From contig CAVPEB010000054.1 of the NCBI GenBank assembly GCA_963702765.1, positions 62,001-126,000 of the forward strand: a stretch of DNA of 64,000 nt, written 5' to 3'. The position numbers and the translations under genes are program-made. Position 1 is the first letter of the stretch, and the number at the start of each line of letters is the position of its first letter. This stretch comes from DATMNR01 sp963702765. GTDB lineage: Bacteria; Chloroflexota; Ktedonobacteria; Ktedonobacterales; Ktedonobacteraceae. The notes below the pieces were generated by a model. The model worked only from the letters and a program-made list of their open reading frames with translations. It had not been told where the DNA came from and ran no database searches. Of this stretch, positions 24,903 through 33,928 are shown one piece after another.

Positions 24903-27605
24903 TCACGTTTCTACCAGTAAACGTCTCAGCACTTTGCCTACAAAATTTTTGGGTAACTCTGAGCGAAACTCAATCTGGCGAGGCACTTTGTAAGCATCAA
25001 GACGCTCGCGACAAAGTGCAAGGAGTTCATCTGGGGTAGCTTTTTCACCACGTTTGAGAACAACATAGGCTTTAATAAACGGAGAAGCGGGAACTGAGCC
25101 TTCCTCGCTTGCTCCGTTTGTTTCATGTGAGTCCATAGTGCTGATTACGACTGCTTCCAACACTTTGGGATGTTCGTAGAGTACCTCCTCAACGTCTCTT
25201 GGATAGACGTTGTAAGCGCCAGCTAAAATGAGATCTTTTTTGCGATCAACAATCGTGAAAAAGCCATCTTCATCCATACGGGCAAGATCCCCCGTATGGA
25301 GCCAACCATTTTTGAGCGTATCCCGTGTCTCTTCAGGCATGTTCCAGTAGCCTTGCATAACCTGTGGCCCGCTGATCAGTAACTCACCAATTTCCCCATG
25401 CGGAAGCGGTTCACCAGTCTTCCAATCTACAATGCAGGCATTGGTTTCAGGCAAGGGTATGCCAATACTGCCTACATGCCTTTCACCTTTCAGCGGGTTG
25501 GAGTGTGTGACAGGTGAAGCCTCGGTCAAGCCGTATCCCTCTACAAGCCGCCCACGGGTCAGCTTCTCGAATTCCTCTTGCACTTCAACAGGTAGTGGAG
25601 CAGAACCACTAATACAGGAGCGGATAGCCGCAACACCAAAGGAACGTACCCTGGGATAATTTGCGATGGCGAGATAGAGTGCAGGAATACCTGGGAATAT
25701 CGTTGGGCTGTAGTTCTTGATTGCTTCTAGAATTCGATCGATGCGCGATGTTGGTAAGAGGACCAGTGTTCCAGCGATCCCAATAGAAGTATTCATACAA
25801 CTTGTGACACCATATGAATGTGAAAGTGGCAAGGCACATAACACGACTTCGCGCCCCCGTTTAGCATCTGGCATCCAGTGCCGGACTTGTACGATGTTCA
25901 CTACCAGATTACCATGGGAAAGCATTACGCCTTTGGGGATATCTGTTGTGCCCGATGTATATTGAAGCAATGCGAGATCATTTTCATCTGTTTTGCTATT
26001 GATCACAGACATTGGTTGGCTGCGCAACAGTTGCTGGAAATCATATTGCTTCCAGGTAGGTCTGCTCAAGGTTACCCGCTCTCGTGTCAGACTAACAGTT
26101 TTTGCCGATGTGAGGACCTTGGAGTCATTCTGATCGGTGGACTCACTGAGTTGTGAACTTGTTGCTGAAGTCGCAAGCAACTCGCTCTCTTTGCTTGTTA
26201 TACCTGCTTTAGAGACAAATGTGCTGGATTGAGAGCGTGATCTATGCTCCGCATTGCCAGATTCGTCTATAAGGGTCGCAAGCTTTACGCGCTGTCGAAC
26301 AGGAAGGTATTCTCGTACATTACTGAATATCACTCGTTTGATGCTTGTGGTAGTACAAATACGTTCTACCATAGAATGGTATGTGGAGAGCGTCAAAAGA
26401 ACCTGTGCGCCTGAATGTTGAAGTTGATAGGCAATCTCCGCCTCGTTCGAAAGCGGACTTCCCAGCACGACTACCGCACCAGCCTTAAGTATGCCGTAAA
26501 AAGCAATCACAAATTGAGGAATATTAGGTAAGACAATCGCGACTCGATCTCCTCTTTGAACGCCTAATTTGCGCAATGCGTGAGCGAATCTATTGCTCAA
26601 ACGATCCAGTTCACGGTAGCCAATTTTTTGCCCAAAGAAGATAAGCGCAGCTCGATCAGGAAATTCACGAGCGGCATTGCTAAGCAGATCATGTAACAAT
26701 TGCTTCGGTAATGGTAACAATTCAGGCACCTCTCGGTCGTAATATTGTAACCAGGGCATTTCAGCATGGCGAGTAGCATGGGGACTTAATTGAATCGTTC
26801 GAGTGCGCGATTCACTCTTAATAATGCTAGCTTTCGGCTCAATAAATCTGCGTATCGCTCGGTTTACTGCATCTGGGCGCTCTAGTTGCACGAGGTGAGC
26901 TGAAACAGGAATAACAACTTGCTGTGAGTGTGGTATATTGCGTGGCACATCTTCATAATGTTCACGTAGGAAAACGGTGTCGCGGTGCCCAAGAACGACG
27001 AGTGTGGGGACTTTCAGTAGTTGTACTCGCTCATCGCCTCGCCAGGGTGAAAGGACACTATGCAACATGCGTTTGAGTGTCCGTTGTGGAGCATATAATG
27101 CCACCTTTATTACTTTTGCTATCCAACTAAACAGCGGATCTGGAATAAGCATCAAACGTTCGACGATGGCTCTAAGGATAAAACGGGTTGGAACACCAAT
27201 GAGTACAAGACCGCTTACTTCTTCGGGACGGCGTAATGCATATTCAGTAGAAATGGCTCCCCCAAAGGAATGTGCGAGAAGGTGAAATGGCCGCTGCACC
27301 TCCAGGCGCTCCAGAACAAGTTCCAGATCATCGACAAGTCCTTGCATCGTATATGGTAGATTTTCAGGATCATCACTCATACCATGTCCCCGCATATCTG
27401 GAGCGATGACACGCATTGTCTGTCCAAAATATTGCAACTGGTACAGCCATTGTGTCGCGCTTCCACCATAACCATGGACAAGCACTAAGGTGTTGGTTGC
27501 CCCCTCAGGGTGAATATCGATGACGCTGATGCGACGAAGTCTATGAGCTTGATGATCGATCGATGAATAAATAGTTCGGCGGTACAATTCAATATCCAGC
27601 GCCAT
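24903..27605 (-). CDS. Alpha/beta hydrolase fused to acyl-CoA synthetase (AMP-binding)
   Basis: About 900 residues in two parts. The first ~270 are an alpha/beta hydrolase: oxyanion region VHGYGGSATQW, nucleophile elbow AHSFGGA, a later Asp in LGHRDTVF and His in VSAHLVQLERPD. About 290-900 are an ANL-family fatty acyl-CoA/AMP ligase: YTSGTTDIPKGVMLSHGN, GYGLTEASPVTHSNP, HTGDLARMDEDGFF, DRKKDLILAGAYNVYPRDVE and a C-terminal catalytic Lys in KNFVGKVLRR. A ~90-residue Ser/Thr-rich insert lies in the ligase N-domain. ATG 27605 has AGGAGG at good spacing. A thioesterase/ester hydrolase paired with a ligase in one chain suggests coupled acyl handling, but no substrate can be named. Confidence 0.88.
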   Translation of the reverse strand: MALDIELYRRTIYSSIDHQAHRLRRISVIDIHPEGATNTLVLVHGYGGSATQWLYQLQYFGQTMRVIAPDMRGHGMSDDPENLPYTMQGLVDDLELVLERLEVQRPFHLLAHSFGGAISTEYALRRPEEVSGLVLIGVPTRFILRAIVERLMLIPDPLFSWIAKVIKVALYAPQRTLKRMLHSVLSPWRGDERVQLLKVPTLVVLGHRDTVFLREHYEDVPRNIPHSQQVVIPVSAHLVQLERPDAVNRAIRRFIEPKASIIKSESRTRTIQLSPHATRHAEMPWLQYYDREVPELLPLPKQLLHDLLSNAAREFPDRAALIFFGQKIGYRELDRLSNRFAHALRKLGVQRGDRVAIVLPNIPQFVIAFYGILKAGAVVVLGSPLSNEAEIAYQLQHSGAQVLLTLSTYHSMVERICTTTSIKRVIFSNVREYLPVRQRVKLATLIDESGNAEHRSRSQSSTFVSKAGITSKESELLATSATSSQLSESTDQNDSKVLTSAKTVSLTRERVTLSRPTWKQYDFQQLLRSQPMSVINSKTDENDLALLQYTSGTTDIPKGVMLSHGNLVVNIVQVRHWMPDAKRGREVVLCALPLSHSYGVTSCMNTSIGIAGTLVLLPTSRIDRILEAIKNYSPTIFPGIPALYLAIANYPRVRSFGVAAIRSCISGSAPLPVEVQEEFEKLTRGRLVEGYGLTEASPVTHSNPLKGERHVGSIGIPLPETNACIVDWKTGEPLPHGEIGELLISGPQVMQGYWNMPEETRDTLKNGWLHTGDLARMDEDGFFTIVDRKKDLILAGAYNVYPRDVEEVLYEHPKVLEAVVISTMDSHETNGASEEGSVPASPFIKAYVVLKRGEKATPDELLALCRERLDAYKVPRQIEFRSELPKNFVGKVLRRLLVET

Positions 27606-27641
27606 ATGTCCTAACCTCCTGAACACCCACGAAAAGTGTGT

Positions 27642-28535
27642 CTATACTTTTCCCAGGATCTCTGCTAGCTTCTTGCGTTCTTGCTCAGTCAGGGGTAGTA
27701 AAGGCGAGCGAGGACGACCACCATAACCGGCGGTGAGTTCGAGAGCTGCTTTTAAACCTGGCACACTGTAAGTTGAGGTCACTGCTGTGTTTGCATGTAC
27801 CAGGCGAGCCTGGAGGAGTCTTGCTTCTTCTAACTTTCCATCAATGAAAAGTTCGTGCAGTCGGCAAACTTCACGCGGGAATATATTGGCAAGTGCTGCA
27901 ACAGCGCCAACAGCGCCAACAGCTAGAGCTGCAAGCAAATAACCCGCACTACCTGCGAAAACACGAAATCGTGAGGGTGCTTCAGAAACAATCTGAGTAA
28001 GTTTTACCATATTTCCCGCACTATCTTTGACTCCGATAATATTGTGATGTTCAGCCAGTGCGCAGATAGTCGCCGCATCTAGATCGAGGCCGCCTGTACT
28101 GGCAGGCATATTATAGATAACAACTGGAAGTGGACTATTATCTGCAACAGCCCTATAGTGAGCAATCAGTGAGCGTGAGTCCATACGGCCTTTGAAATAA
28201 AAGGGAGGCAATACGAGTGCCATATCTGCTTCAGAGCGTGCAGCTTGCTTGCAATTGGCAATTGTTGCATGCGTAGATTGCTCGCCACAACCCGCAAGAA
28301 GTGGCGTATTTCTCCCAATGACGTCTCGTGTAGTCTCAATAATCTGTGCGCGTTCATCAGATGTAAGATGAACTGCTTCACCATTCGTCCCCATCGCGAC
28401 ATATCCAGTAATTCCAGTCTCCATCAGTCTCTGGATATGTCTACGCAAAGTTACGAGGTCCAGTTCATCCTGTTCGTCAAAAAAAGTGGGAAGAGGCGGA
28501 TAAATACCGTCCCTAAGGATCGAAGATTCTGCCAT
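27642..28535 (-). CDS. DapA-family aldolase/lyase (dihydrodipicolinate synthase-like)
   Basis: About 297 residues, class I aldolase TIM barrel. The protein begins MAESSILRDGIYPPLPTFFD, has GTNGEAVHLTSDER, the YNMPASTGG motif with the proton-relay Tyr, and IIGVKDSAGN with the Schiff-base Lys. The same fold includes DHDPS, 2-keto-3-deoxygluconate aldolase, N-acetylneuraminate lyase and hydroxy-oxoglutarate aldolase; the TNGE in place of the TTGE of true DapA makes a non-lysine role likely. ATG 28535 is chosen because AAGGAG precedes it; the frame extends 26 codons further up. It lies 36 bases upstream of the hydrolase/ligase gene on the same strand. Confidence 0.88.
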   Translation of the reverse strand: MAESSILRDGIYPPLPTFFDEQDELDLVTLRRHIQRLMETGITGYVAMGTNGEAVHLTSDERAQIIETTRDVIGRNTPLLAGCGEQSTHATIANCKQAARSEADMALVLPPFYFKGRMDSRSLIAHYRAVADNSPLPVVIYNMPASTGGLDLDAATICALAEHHNIIGVKDSAGNMVKLTQIVSEAPSRFRVFAGSAGYLLAALAVGAVGAVAALANIFPREVCRLHELFIDGKLEEARLLQARLVHANTAVTSTYSVPGLKAALELTAGYGGRPRSPLLPLTEQERKKLAEILGKV

Positions 28536-28695
28536 TAAAGCCTGCTCCTTCACTCGGTACGCGCTCATAGTGGAGATTATAGCATAATTTAGAAATACTA
28601 AGGCGTTTCTCATTCGTTGTACTTATTATAAGAGTTAAATCGTTTATTCGAAGTGTTAAGCATCTCGTTGTTTATCTGTATTTAGAAAAAGTTAT

Positions 28696-30489
28696 ATGTA
28701 TATGAATAAGAGCAAAATTCTGCTAAGTTTTATCGTATTGGGTTCCCTTTTTGTAAGTCTGGCGCTAGCTTTTAACATGTTTGGCAATGGAGCCAGGCAT
28801 ACTTTTGCCCAGTCGCCAGGAGTCTCTGTCACTGACTTCTGGATGAATGGTGGTCAGGAACCGTGGGGCACAACCTTTGATAGCAAGGGCAATGTGTGGG
28901 TAGCTGTTCCTGGATGCGATCCTTCTCCGACCTGTAGCCCATCTACTCCACCTGGAAAAATCGAGGAATACAATCCTGCCGCTTCCAGTTGGATTGCGAC
29001 ATACCAGCTCCCGTCTGGCTATGCCCAGCCGCTGTTCCTCGCGTTTGATGCCAAGGGCAATCTCTGGTTTCCCATGCCCATGGCCAATTCCATTGGAATG
29101 TTGAACCCTGTCGCTAAAACCTTTCAGCAATTCTCAGTACCTACCTCTGGGGCAGGACCCTGGGATATTGCCATCGATCACAACGGCAACATCTGGTTTA
29201 CCGAACATTACACAAATAAAATTGGTGAACTTGACCCATCTACCAGCACAATAACGGAAATCTCTACTCCGGCCAGCAATAGCCAGCCCTATGGCATCGT
29301 CGTAGATGCTTCGAATAATATCTGGTTTACCGAAAATAACTCGGCAGTCGCGCAGATTGGAGAGTATACCAGCGGCGGAACCTTGAACGAATATAAGATA
29401 CGTGCCAATCCACCTGGTGGTCTAACACCGCATCTAATAACTACAGACCCAAATGGCAATATCTGGTGGACAGAAGGATGGGTTGGGATGATCGGCAAAC
29501 TCAATGTTGCCAAATCGCTGCCGGGTACAAATAATGGCGTCACCGAGTTTTCTTATCCAGCTACATGCACCACCTGCAATGGGACGCATACCTCTGGCAT
29601 TAGCGTTGATAGTTATGGGCAAATCTGGTTCGATGACGCATTACAGGGCATCTTTGTTTCTTTCCCAGATACGGGGACGGGTTCATTTTCTGAATACCCG
29701 GCTCCAACGCAAAACGCGCATCCACATGATGGTTTGAACGTTGATTCGCAAAATCGCATCTGGTTTACGGAAGAGTTTGCGAACAAACTTGCGGAAGCCA
29801 CACAAAACGGTATTCCCACACCTACACCGTCTCCAGGTATGTCGCCTTCTCCAGGGCTGACCCCATCGCCTTCACCAACTTTGTCACCATCACCAACGGT
29901 TACCCCTTCTCCATCGCCTGGCACGACCTTGGCTCAGGATACGTTCCAGCGAGCAAACCAGCAGCACTGGGGCAAGGCCAGTGATGGGCAAACCTGGGGC
30001 AGTGATGCGAACACATCCAGCGTATTCTCGATTAGCAATAACACTGGAAAATTGGCAAACGGTGGAACTGCTTATAACGCTGTGCTTGGTCCAGTCGCAA
30101 CCAATGCCGAAGTGATCTTTAGTGGCTCAATCAGTAGCTTTACTAATACTAATCTAGGAGCTGTTTTGCGCTGGACAGATACAAATAATTGGTACAAGGC
30201 ATATATCAGTGGCAACAGCCTGGTAATACAGAAAAAGATCAACGGTACGAATACTACCTTGAAGACTGTCTCGTTTACTGCGATTGCTGGCACTTCATAC
30301 AGCATTGATTTTAGTGTCGTTGGTACGACTCTTTCAGCCAATGCTTGGCCAACTGGTACAACCGAACCATCCGCATGGATGGCTACAGCTACAGATAGTT
30401 CTTTGGTATCAGGTAATTGTGGTCTGCGCATCCAACTACAAAGTGGTATCACTGCAACCATAACCTCGTTCCAGGCTCTATCAAAATAG
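28696..30489 (+). CDS. Secreted streptogramin-lyase-like beta-propeller with C-terminal lectin-like domain
   Basis: 597 residues. A signal peptide (SKILLSFIVLGSLFVSLALA, cleaved near TFAQ) is followed by a Vgb-type/NHL-like propeller of about 6-7 blades with repeated NIWFTE-type motifs (GNIWFTEHYTNKIGELDP and similar). A Pro/Ser/Thr linker (PSPSPTLSPSPTVTPSPSP) leads to a ~180-residue LamG-like domain (LGAVLRWTDTNNWYKAYI). It is exported to the surface or medium. Whether it cleaves streptogramins is doubtful; many such propellers are not lyases. Two ATGs (28696 and 28702) are possible starts. Divergent from the DapA-type gene. Confidence 0.8.
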   Translation: MYMNKSKILLSFIVLGSLFVSLALAFNMFGNGARHTFAQSPGVSVTDFWMNGGQEPWGTTFDSKGNVWVAVPGCDPSPTCSPSTPPGKIEEYNPAASSWIATYQLPSGYAQPLFLAFDAKGNLWFPMPMANSIGMLNPVAKTFQQFSVPTSGAGPWDIAIDHNGNIWFTEHYTNKIGELDPSTSTITEISTPASNSQPYGIVVDASNNIWFTENNSAVAQIGEYTSGGTLNEYKIRANPPGGLTPHLITTDPNGNIWWTEGWVGMIGKLNVAKSLPGTNNGVTEFSYPATCTTCNGTHTSGISVDSYGQIWFDDALQGIFVSFPDTGTGSFSEYPAPTQNAHPHDGLNVDSQNRIWFTEEFANKLAEATQNGIPTPTPSPGMSPSPGLTPSPSPTLSPSPTVTPSPSPGTTLAQDTFQRANQQHWGKASDGQTWGSDANTSSVFSISNNTGKLANGGTAYNAVLGPVATNAEVIFSGSISSFTNTNLGAVLRWTDTNNWYKAYISGNSLVIQKKINGTNTTLKTVSFTAIAGTSYSIDFSVVGTTLSANAWPTGTTEPSAWMATATDSSLVSGNCGLRIQLQSGITATITSFQALSK

Positions 30490-30692
30490 ATATCCCACAT
30501 TGCGAACAAATATGTACTATCTCACAGTTAAAATGTGCCATTTGGCATAGTATTGACAAAAAATATGCTGTATATTCGTACATATACCAGAACATATGAA
30601 TGTTAGTAGGTAGTAAGAGAATAAAACAAAGACCAATGAAATTCAATGAAATTCAATCAAAATTAAAACAAAATGTAAGAAGGAGAGATACG

Positions 30693-31529
30693 ATGAATCA
30701 AAAATTTGTAAAACAATTAGTTGTGGGCGTGGCTGCTCTTGTATTGATGATCATGTTCACAGCATGTGCCGGAGTTGGCACCACAGGCAGCAATGGCCTG
30801 ACGAACCTCACTTTTTCGGGATCAGTAGTTTCAGTCGATGCAGCAAACCATTCTGTTACGCTCAATGTAAACGGTCAGACAAAAACGATTAATAACATTC
30901 CTGATAATGTAATCAGTAATTTGCAGAATCAGGTTGGTAAGTTTTATGCAATCCAGGTGACCCAGAACTCAGATGGCACGTACAGCATCCAATCAGGGAC
31001 AAATGTTACTCCTGAAGCGAACGAGACACCCGATAGCAATCAGACTTCAAGCGTCAATAAGCCTGGAAGTATCGATTATATCGGCAACGTTCAGTTAGTT
31101 AACAGTAGCAGCATTGTTGTGAAAATGCCCGATGGCTCACCTCTGACGATGAGCATCGTGACAGGCCAGACTGATCTTTCGAAATTCAATGGTGTCCAGC
31201 CAGCCGTTGGCCAGTTAATCAAGGTGAGCGCAACAGCCAACAATGGAAGTTTCACAGCTACAGAGCTGAAGCCTACAGACAGCGGTGATCTGCAAGATCA
31301 AAATACGGTAAAATTTCAGGGTGTCACAACTCAGTCGGTTGGCTCTGATCGTGTCATCCACTTCGCGGTTGGCAACAGACCTTTCAGCTACCCTATCATC
31401 TCTACAGCGGATCTGAAAGACTTTAATGGAAATGCTCAGTCTATCGCGAACGGCACCTCAGTGAAACTAGACGTTCAGTTCAACGGGACTTCAGGTACAG
31501 CATTAGACGTCAGCAACAACGGCCAGTAA
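30693..31529 (+). CDS. DUF5666-type lipoprotein
   Basis: About 278 residues. The signal peptide ends in a lipobox (MIMFTAC, Cys as +1), so the protein is lipid-anchored outside the membrane. Three similar ~70-residue beta segments follow (LTFSGSVVSVDAANHSVTL; IDYIGNVQLVNSSSIVVKM; VKFQGVTTQSVGSDRVIHF), which fit DUF5666 repeats. Function unknown. ATG 30693 is chosen because AAGGAGA precedes it; the open frame runs 31 codons further up without a site. A strong terminator follows at 31587. Confidence 0.8.
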   Translation: MNQKFVKQLVVGVAALVLMIMFTACAGVGTTGSNGLTNLTFSGSVVSVDAANHSVTLNVNGQTKTINNIPDNVISNLQNQVGKFYAIQVTQNSDGTYSIQSGTNVTPEANETPDSNQTSSVNKPGSIDYIGNVQLVNSSSIVVKMPDGSPLTMSIVTGQTDLSKFNGVQPAVGQLIKVSATANNGSFTATELKPTDSGDLQDQNTVKFQGVTTQSVGSDRVIHFAVGNRPFSYPIISTADLKDFNGNAQSIANGTSVKLDVQFNGTSGTALDVSNNGQ

Positions 31530-31586
31530 TAATAGCTGTAGTAGCGAAGTGAAGAATATAAGTTCTACATACATCTGAATTACAAC

Positions 31587-31626
31587 AAGAAAGTGGGCAT
31601 CCTCCGGAGGATGCCCACTTTCTTTT
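31587..31626 (+). terminator. Strong intrinsic terminator
   Basis: A 19-bp perfect stem (AAGAAAGTGGGCATCCTCC at 31587-31605 with its complement at 31606-31624), no loop beyond the fold-back, followed by TT. It lies between the lipoprotein gene and the convergent DnaJ-like gene and can act in both directions. Confidence 0.88.
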
Positions 31627-31672
31627 CATCTTCAGCAAGTAATGAAAAGTGCTGAGAATCACAAATACTGCA

Positions 31673-32560
31673 CTAGCTTCCTAACCTTGTTAACATCACC
31701 GCCATAATGCCAATCACAACCACTGCAATCGCAAATGCACTCATCCATAGAATCGCTCTTCTACGGGCGCTGGCAGCACGCAAGGCATCAATACGAGCAT
31801 TCTCTGCAGGGCACCATTCCGAGCGTCTGCAATTTGGGCAAAGAGGAAAGAGTTCGTAAGGATGATAGAGTTGACCCTGGCCAAGAATTTTATCGCGCAT
31901 CTCCTCACTTTCAAAGACGGCATGACAGTGTACACACCGTAGGAGCATGAATTCTGCCCAATCGCTGGCTTTGCAGGAAGGACAGATAGTGCGAGATTTC
32001 GCGGAAGACGCAATAGGCATCCAATGGTTGTGGCATCGATGACAATAATTTTCTGGTTGTTGAGATGAAGTATGAGCCAATCCGCCATTTGATGGGGTAG
32101 CTATACCTCGTAGAATGCCATCGTTTTTCAAACAATACACATCATCCGGCCAAAGTTGATAATTGACATCGCCCAGATTTAACGTAACTGATGTCAGGGG
32201 AGATGCATTCAAATCAGGAAAAGCAAATGTACGCTGGTTATCTCGACGTGTAGCTTTTGTAGGCATACCTGCAGATCTAGACACCCCCTCAACACGTGTG
32301 CGTTGCATTTCGTCTTGCCTTGTGCCAGATGCATCCAGGATACGTTCGGTTCGCTGTACATCATAATCTCTGCGTGAGACAGGGTCGCTTAAAGTTTGGT
32401 AAGCGATTAGCAAATCACGCATGCGCTCCTGAGCATCCGGTCCTTTGTAAACATCGGGATGATATTGGAGAGCGAGCTTCTTAAAGGCGGCTTTGATAGT
32501 ACTGGCGGAAGCCTGAGAATCAACGCCTAGTACTGTATAGTAATCAGTAAATGTATTCAT
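31673..32560 (-). CDS. J-domain membrane protein with zinc-ribbon-like Cys clusters
   Basis: About 295 residues. Residues 5-70 are a J domain (DYYTVLGVDSQASASTIKAA, then YHPDVYKGP with the HPD that stimulates DnaK ATPase). A linker of about 80 residues follows, then at least three CxxC pairs (YCHRCHNHW, CPSCKASDW, CVHCHAVF, CPNCRRSEW) forming probable zinc ribbons. One C-terminal membrane segment ends it (AILWMSAFAIAVVVIGIMAVM). It would tether an Hsp70 partner to the membrane from the cytosol. Start ATG 32560; the ribosome site is weak and TTG 32566 is possible. It is not classical DnaJ: the Gly/Phe and substrate-binding domains are absent. Confidence 0.85.
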   Translation of the reverse strand: MNTFTDYYTVLGVDSQASASTIKAAFKKLALQYHPDVYKGPDAQERMRDLLIAYQTLSDPVSRRDYDVQRTERILDASGTRQDEMQRTRVEGVSRSAGMPTKATRRDNQRTFAFPDLNASPLTSVTLNLGDVNYQLWPDDVYCLKNDGILRGIATPSNGGLAHTSSQQPENYCHRCHNHWMPIASSAKSRTICPSCKASDWAEFMLLRCVHCHAVFESEEMRDKILGQGQLYHPYELFPLCPNCRRSEWCPAENARIDALRAASARRRAILWMSAFAIAVVVIGIMAVMLTRLGS

Positions 32561-32822
32561 AAGCAAATGCGACGGTGCGATAAGACCTTTTCACAAACTA
32601 TTTCTATCTTCTGTAGATGTCGATGTATCGGCCATCACCAAATTTCTCGACATCCGCATGACAAAGCGAGATCTATCCTACTGGTAATTTTGAAAGAAAA
32701 CAGGTATCGTATTAATAATTAGACGTACAAGCTGGTAAATTGTTGCATGCAGAGCAAAATCATTGACATCCAGCTCAATTGGTCTTCGATTGATATCATA
32801 ACATAAACCCGGGAGGAAGGCT

Positions 32823-33908
32823 TTGCAAGAACATAAAGATCAAAGTCCGCACGAGCATGCTCATCATATTCATGAACATGATAAGCATGACCACGATCAC
32901 GAACATGACCATAATCATGGTGAACATGAACATGATGAAAAAGGCCATGGACACGAGCATGGGAAAGTGGATGCAGATCTCTATGGTAACCGTGCAGGCC
33001 TACGCGCTGTACAAATTTCTACAGCAGGTATGTTGCTCGTTGCAGTAATTCAATTTGCAATAGCCTGGATTGGTGGCAGTGCCGGACTTTTCGCTGATGC
33101 TCTACACAACTTTGGAGATGTTTTTACTACCATTGCCCTCTGGATTGCTTTTGTAATCTCCAATCGAGCCGCAAACCAGCGGTATACATATGGCTACTAT
33201 CGTTCAGAAGATTTAGCTGGAATCTTTATTGTGCTGGTCATCATCGCCAGTGCCATTGCCAGCGCGGTGGAGTCAATACAGAAGTTGACGAGTGGTAATA
33301 TACCTACCCAGATCTACTTGAGCATGGCAGCTGCATTGGTCGGTGTTGCTGGTAACGAGCTGCTAGCACAATACAAAATATCGGTTGGCAAACGAATAAA
33401 TAGCGTTTCACTTATTGCAGACGGACATCATTCACGCATTGATGGTCTTACTTCCCTGGCAGCATTTGTCGGGCTTGTTGGGGTTTTACTTGGTTTTCCA
33501 AAAGCCGACCCGATTGCGGGTATTGTAATCACCATTGTGATTGTGACCGTCGTTTTTTCAACTTCACGCAGTGTGCTACAACGCCTTCTTGATGCAGTTG
33601 ATCCACACATCGTCCCATCGATAATTACGCTCGCAAGTGCAGTGCCAGGTGTTGAACAAGTTACAGACGTGCGAGCTCGTTGGGTAGGACATACACTGCA
33701 TGTTGTCATGAATATAGAAGTCAATGCGCAATTAACCCTATTAAAAGCCCATGCGATTGCAGAAGAAGTACGCCACCAACTCTTTCATAATATCAAAGGT
33801 CTTGCAGAAGTGCTCATTCACACCGATCCTAGCAGCACAAGTGGCGATTATCACCAGGAATTGGCGCATCATATTCAGGAAGCGCAACGACCAATTGCCG
33901 AACGGTAA
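32823..33908 (+). CDS. Cation diffusion facilitator (CDF) zinc/divalent metal exporter
   Basis: 361 residues. Residues 1-50 are very rich in His (HEHDKHDHDHEHDHNHGEHE), a likely metal buffer or sensor. Six membrane helices follow, with the transport-site HxxxD motifs in ALHNFGD (TM2) and DGHHSRIDG (TM5), and a C-terminal cytoplasmic ferredoxin-like domain (VHVVMN/IHTDPSS region). CDF proteins export Zn2+, Cd2+, Co2+ or similar against protons. The start is TTG 32823 with GGGAGGAAGG upstream. No metal regulator gene is adjacent. Confidence 0.92.
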   Translation: MQEHKDQSPHEHAHHIHEHDKHDHDHEHDHNHGEHEHDEKGHGHEHGKVDADLYGNRAGLRAVQISTAGMLLVAVIQFAIAWIGGSAGLFADALHNFGDVFTTIALWIAFVISNRAANQRYTYGYYRSEDLAGIFIVLVIIASAIASAVESIQKLTSGNIPTQIYLSMAAALVGVAGNELLAQYKISVGKRINSVSLIADGHHSRIDGLTSLAAFVGLVGVLLGFPKADPIAGIVITIVIVTVVFSTSRSVLQRLLDAVDPHIVPSIITLASAVPGVEQVTDVRARWVGHTLHVVMNIEVNAQLTLLKAHAIAEEVRHQLFHNIKGLAEVLIHTDPSSTSGDYHQELAHHIQEAQRPIAER

Positions 33909-33928
33909 ATAGAAATATATCGTGTTTG

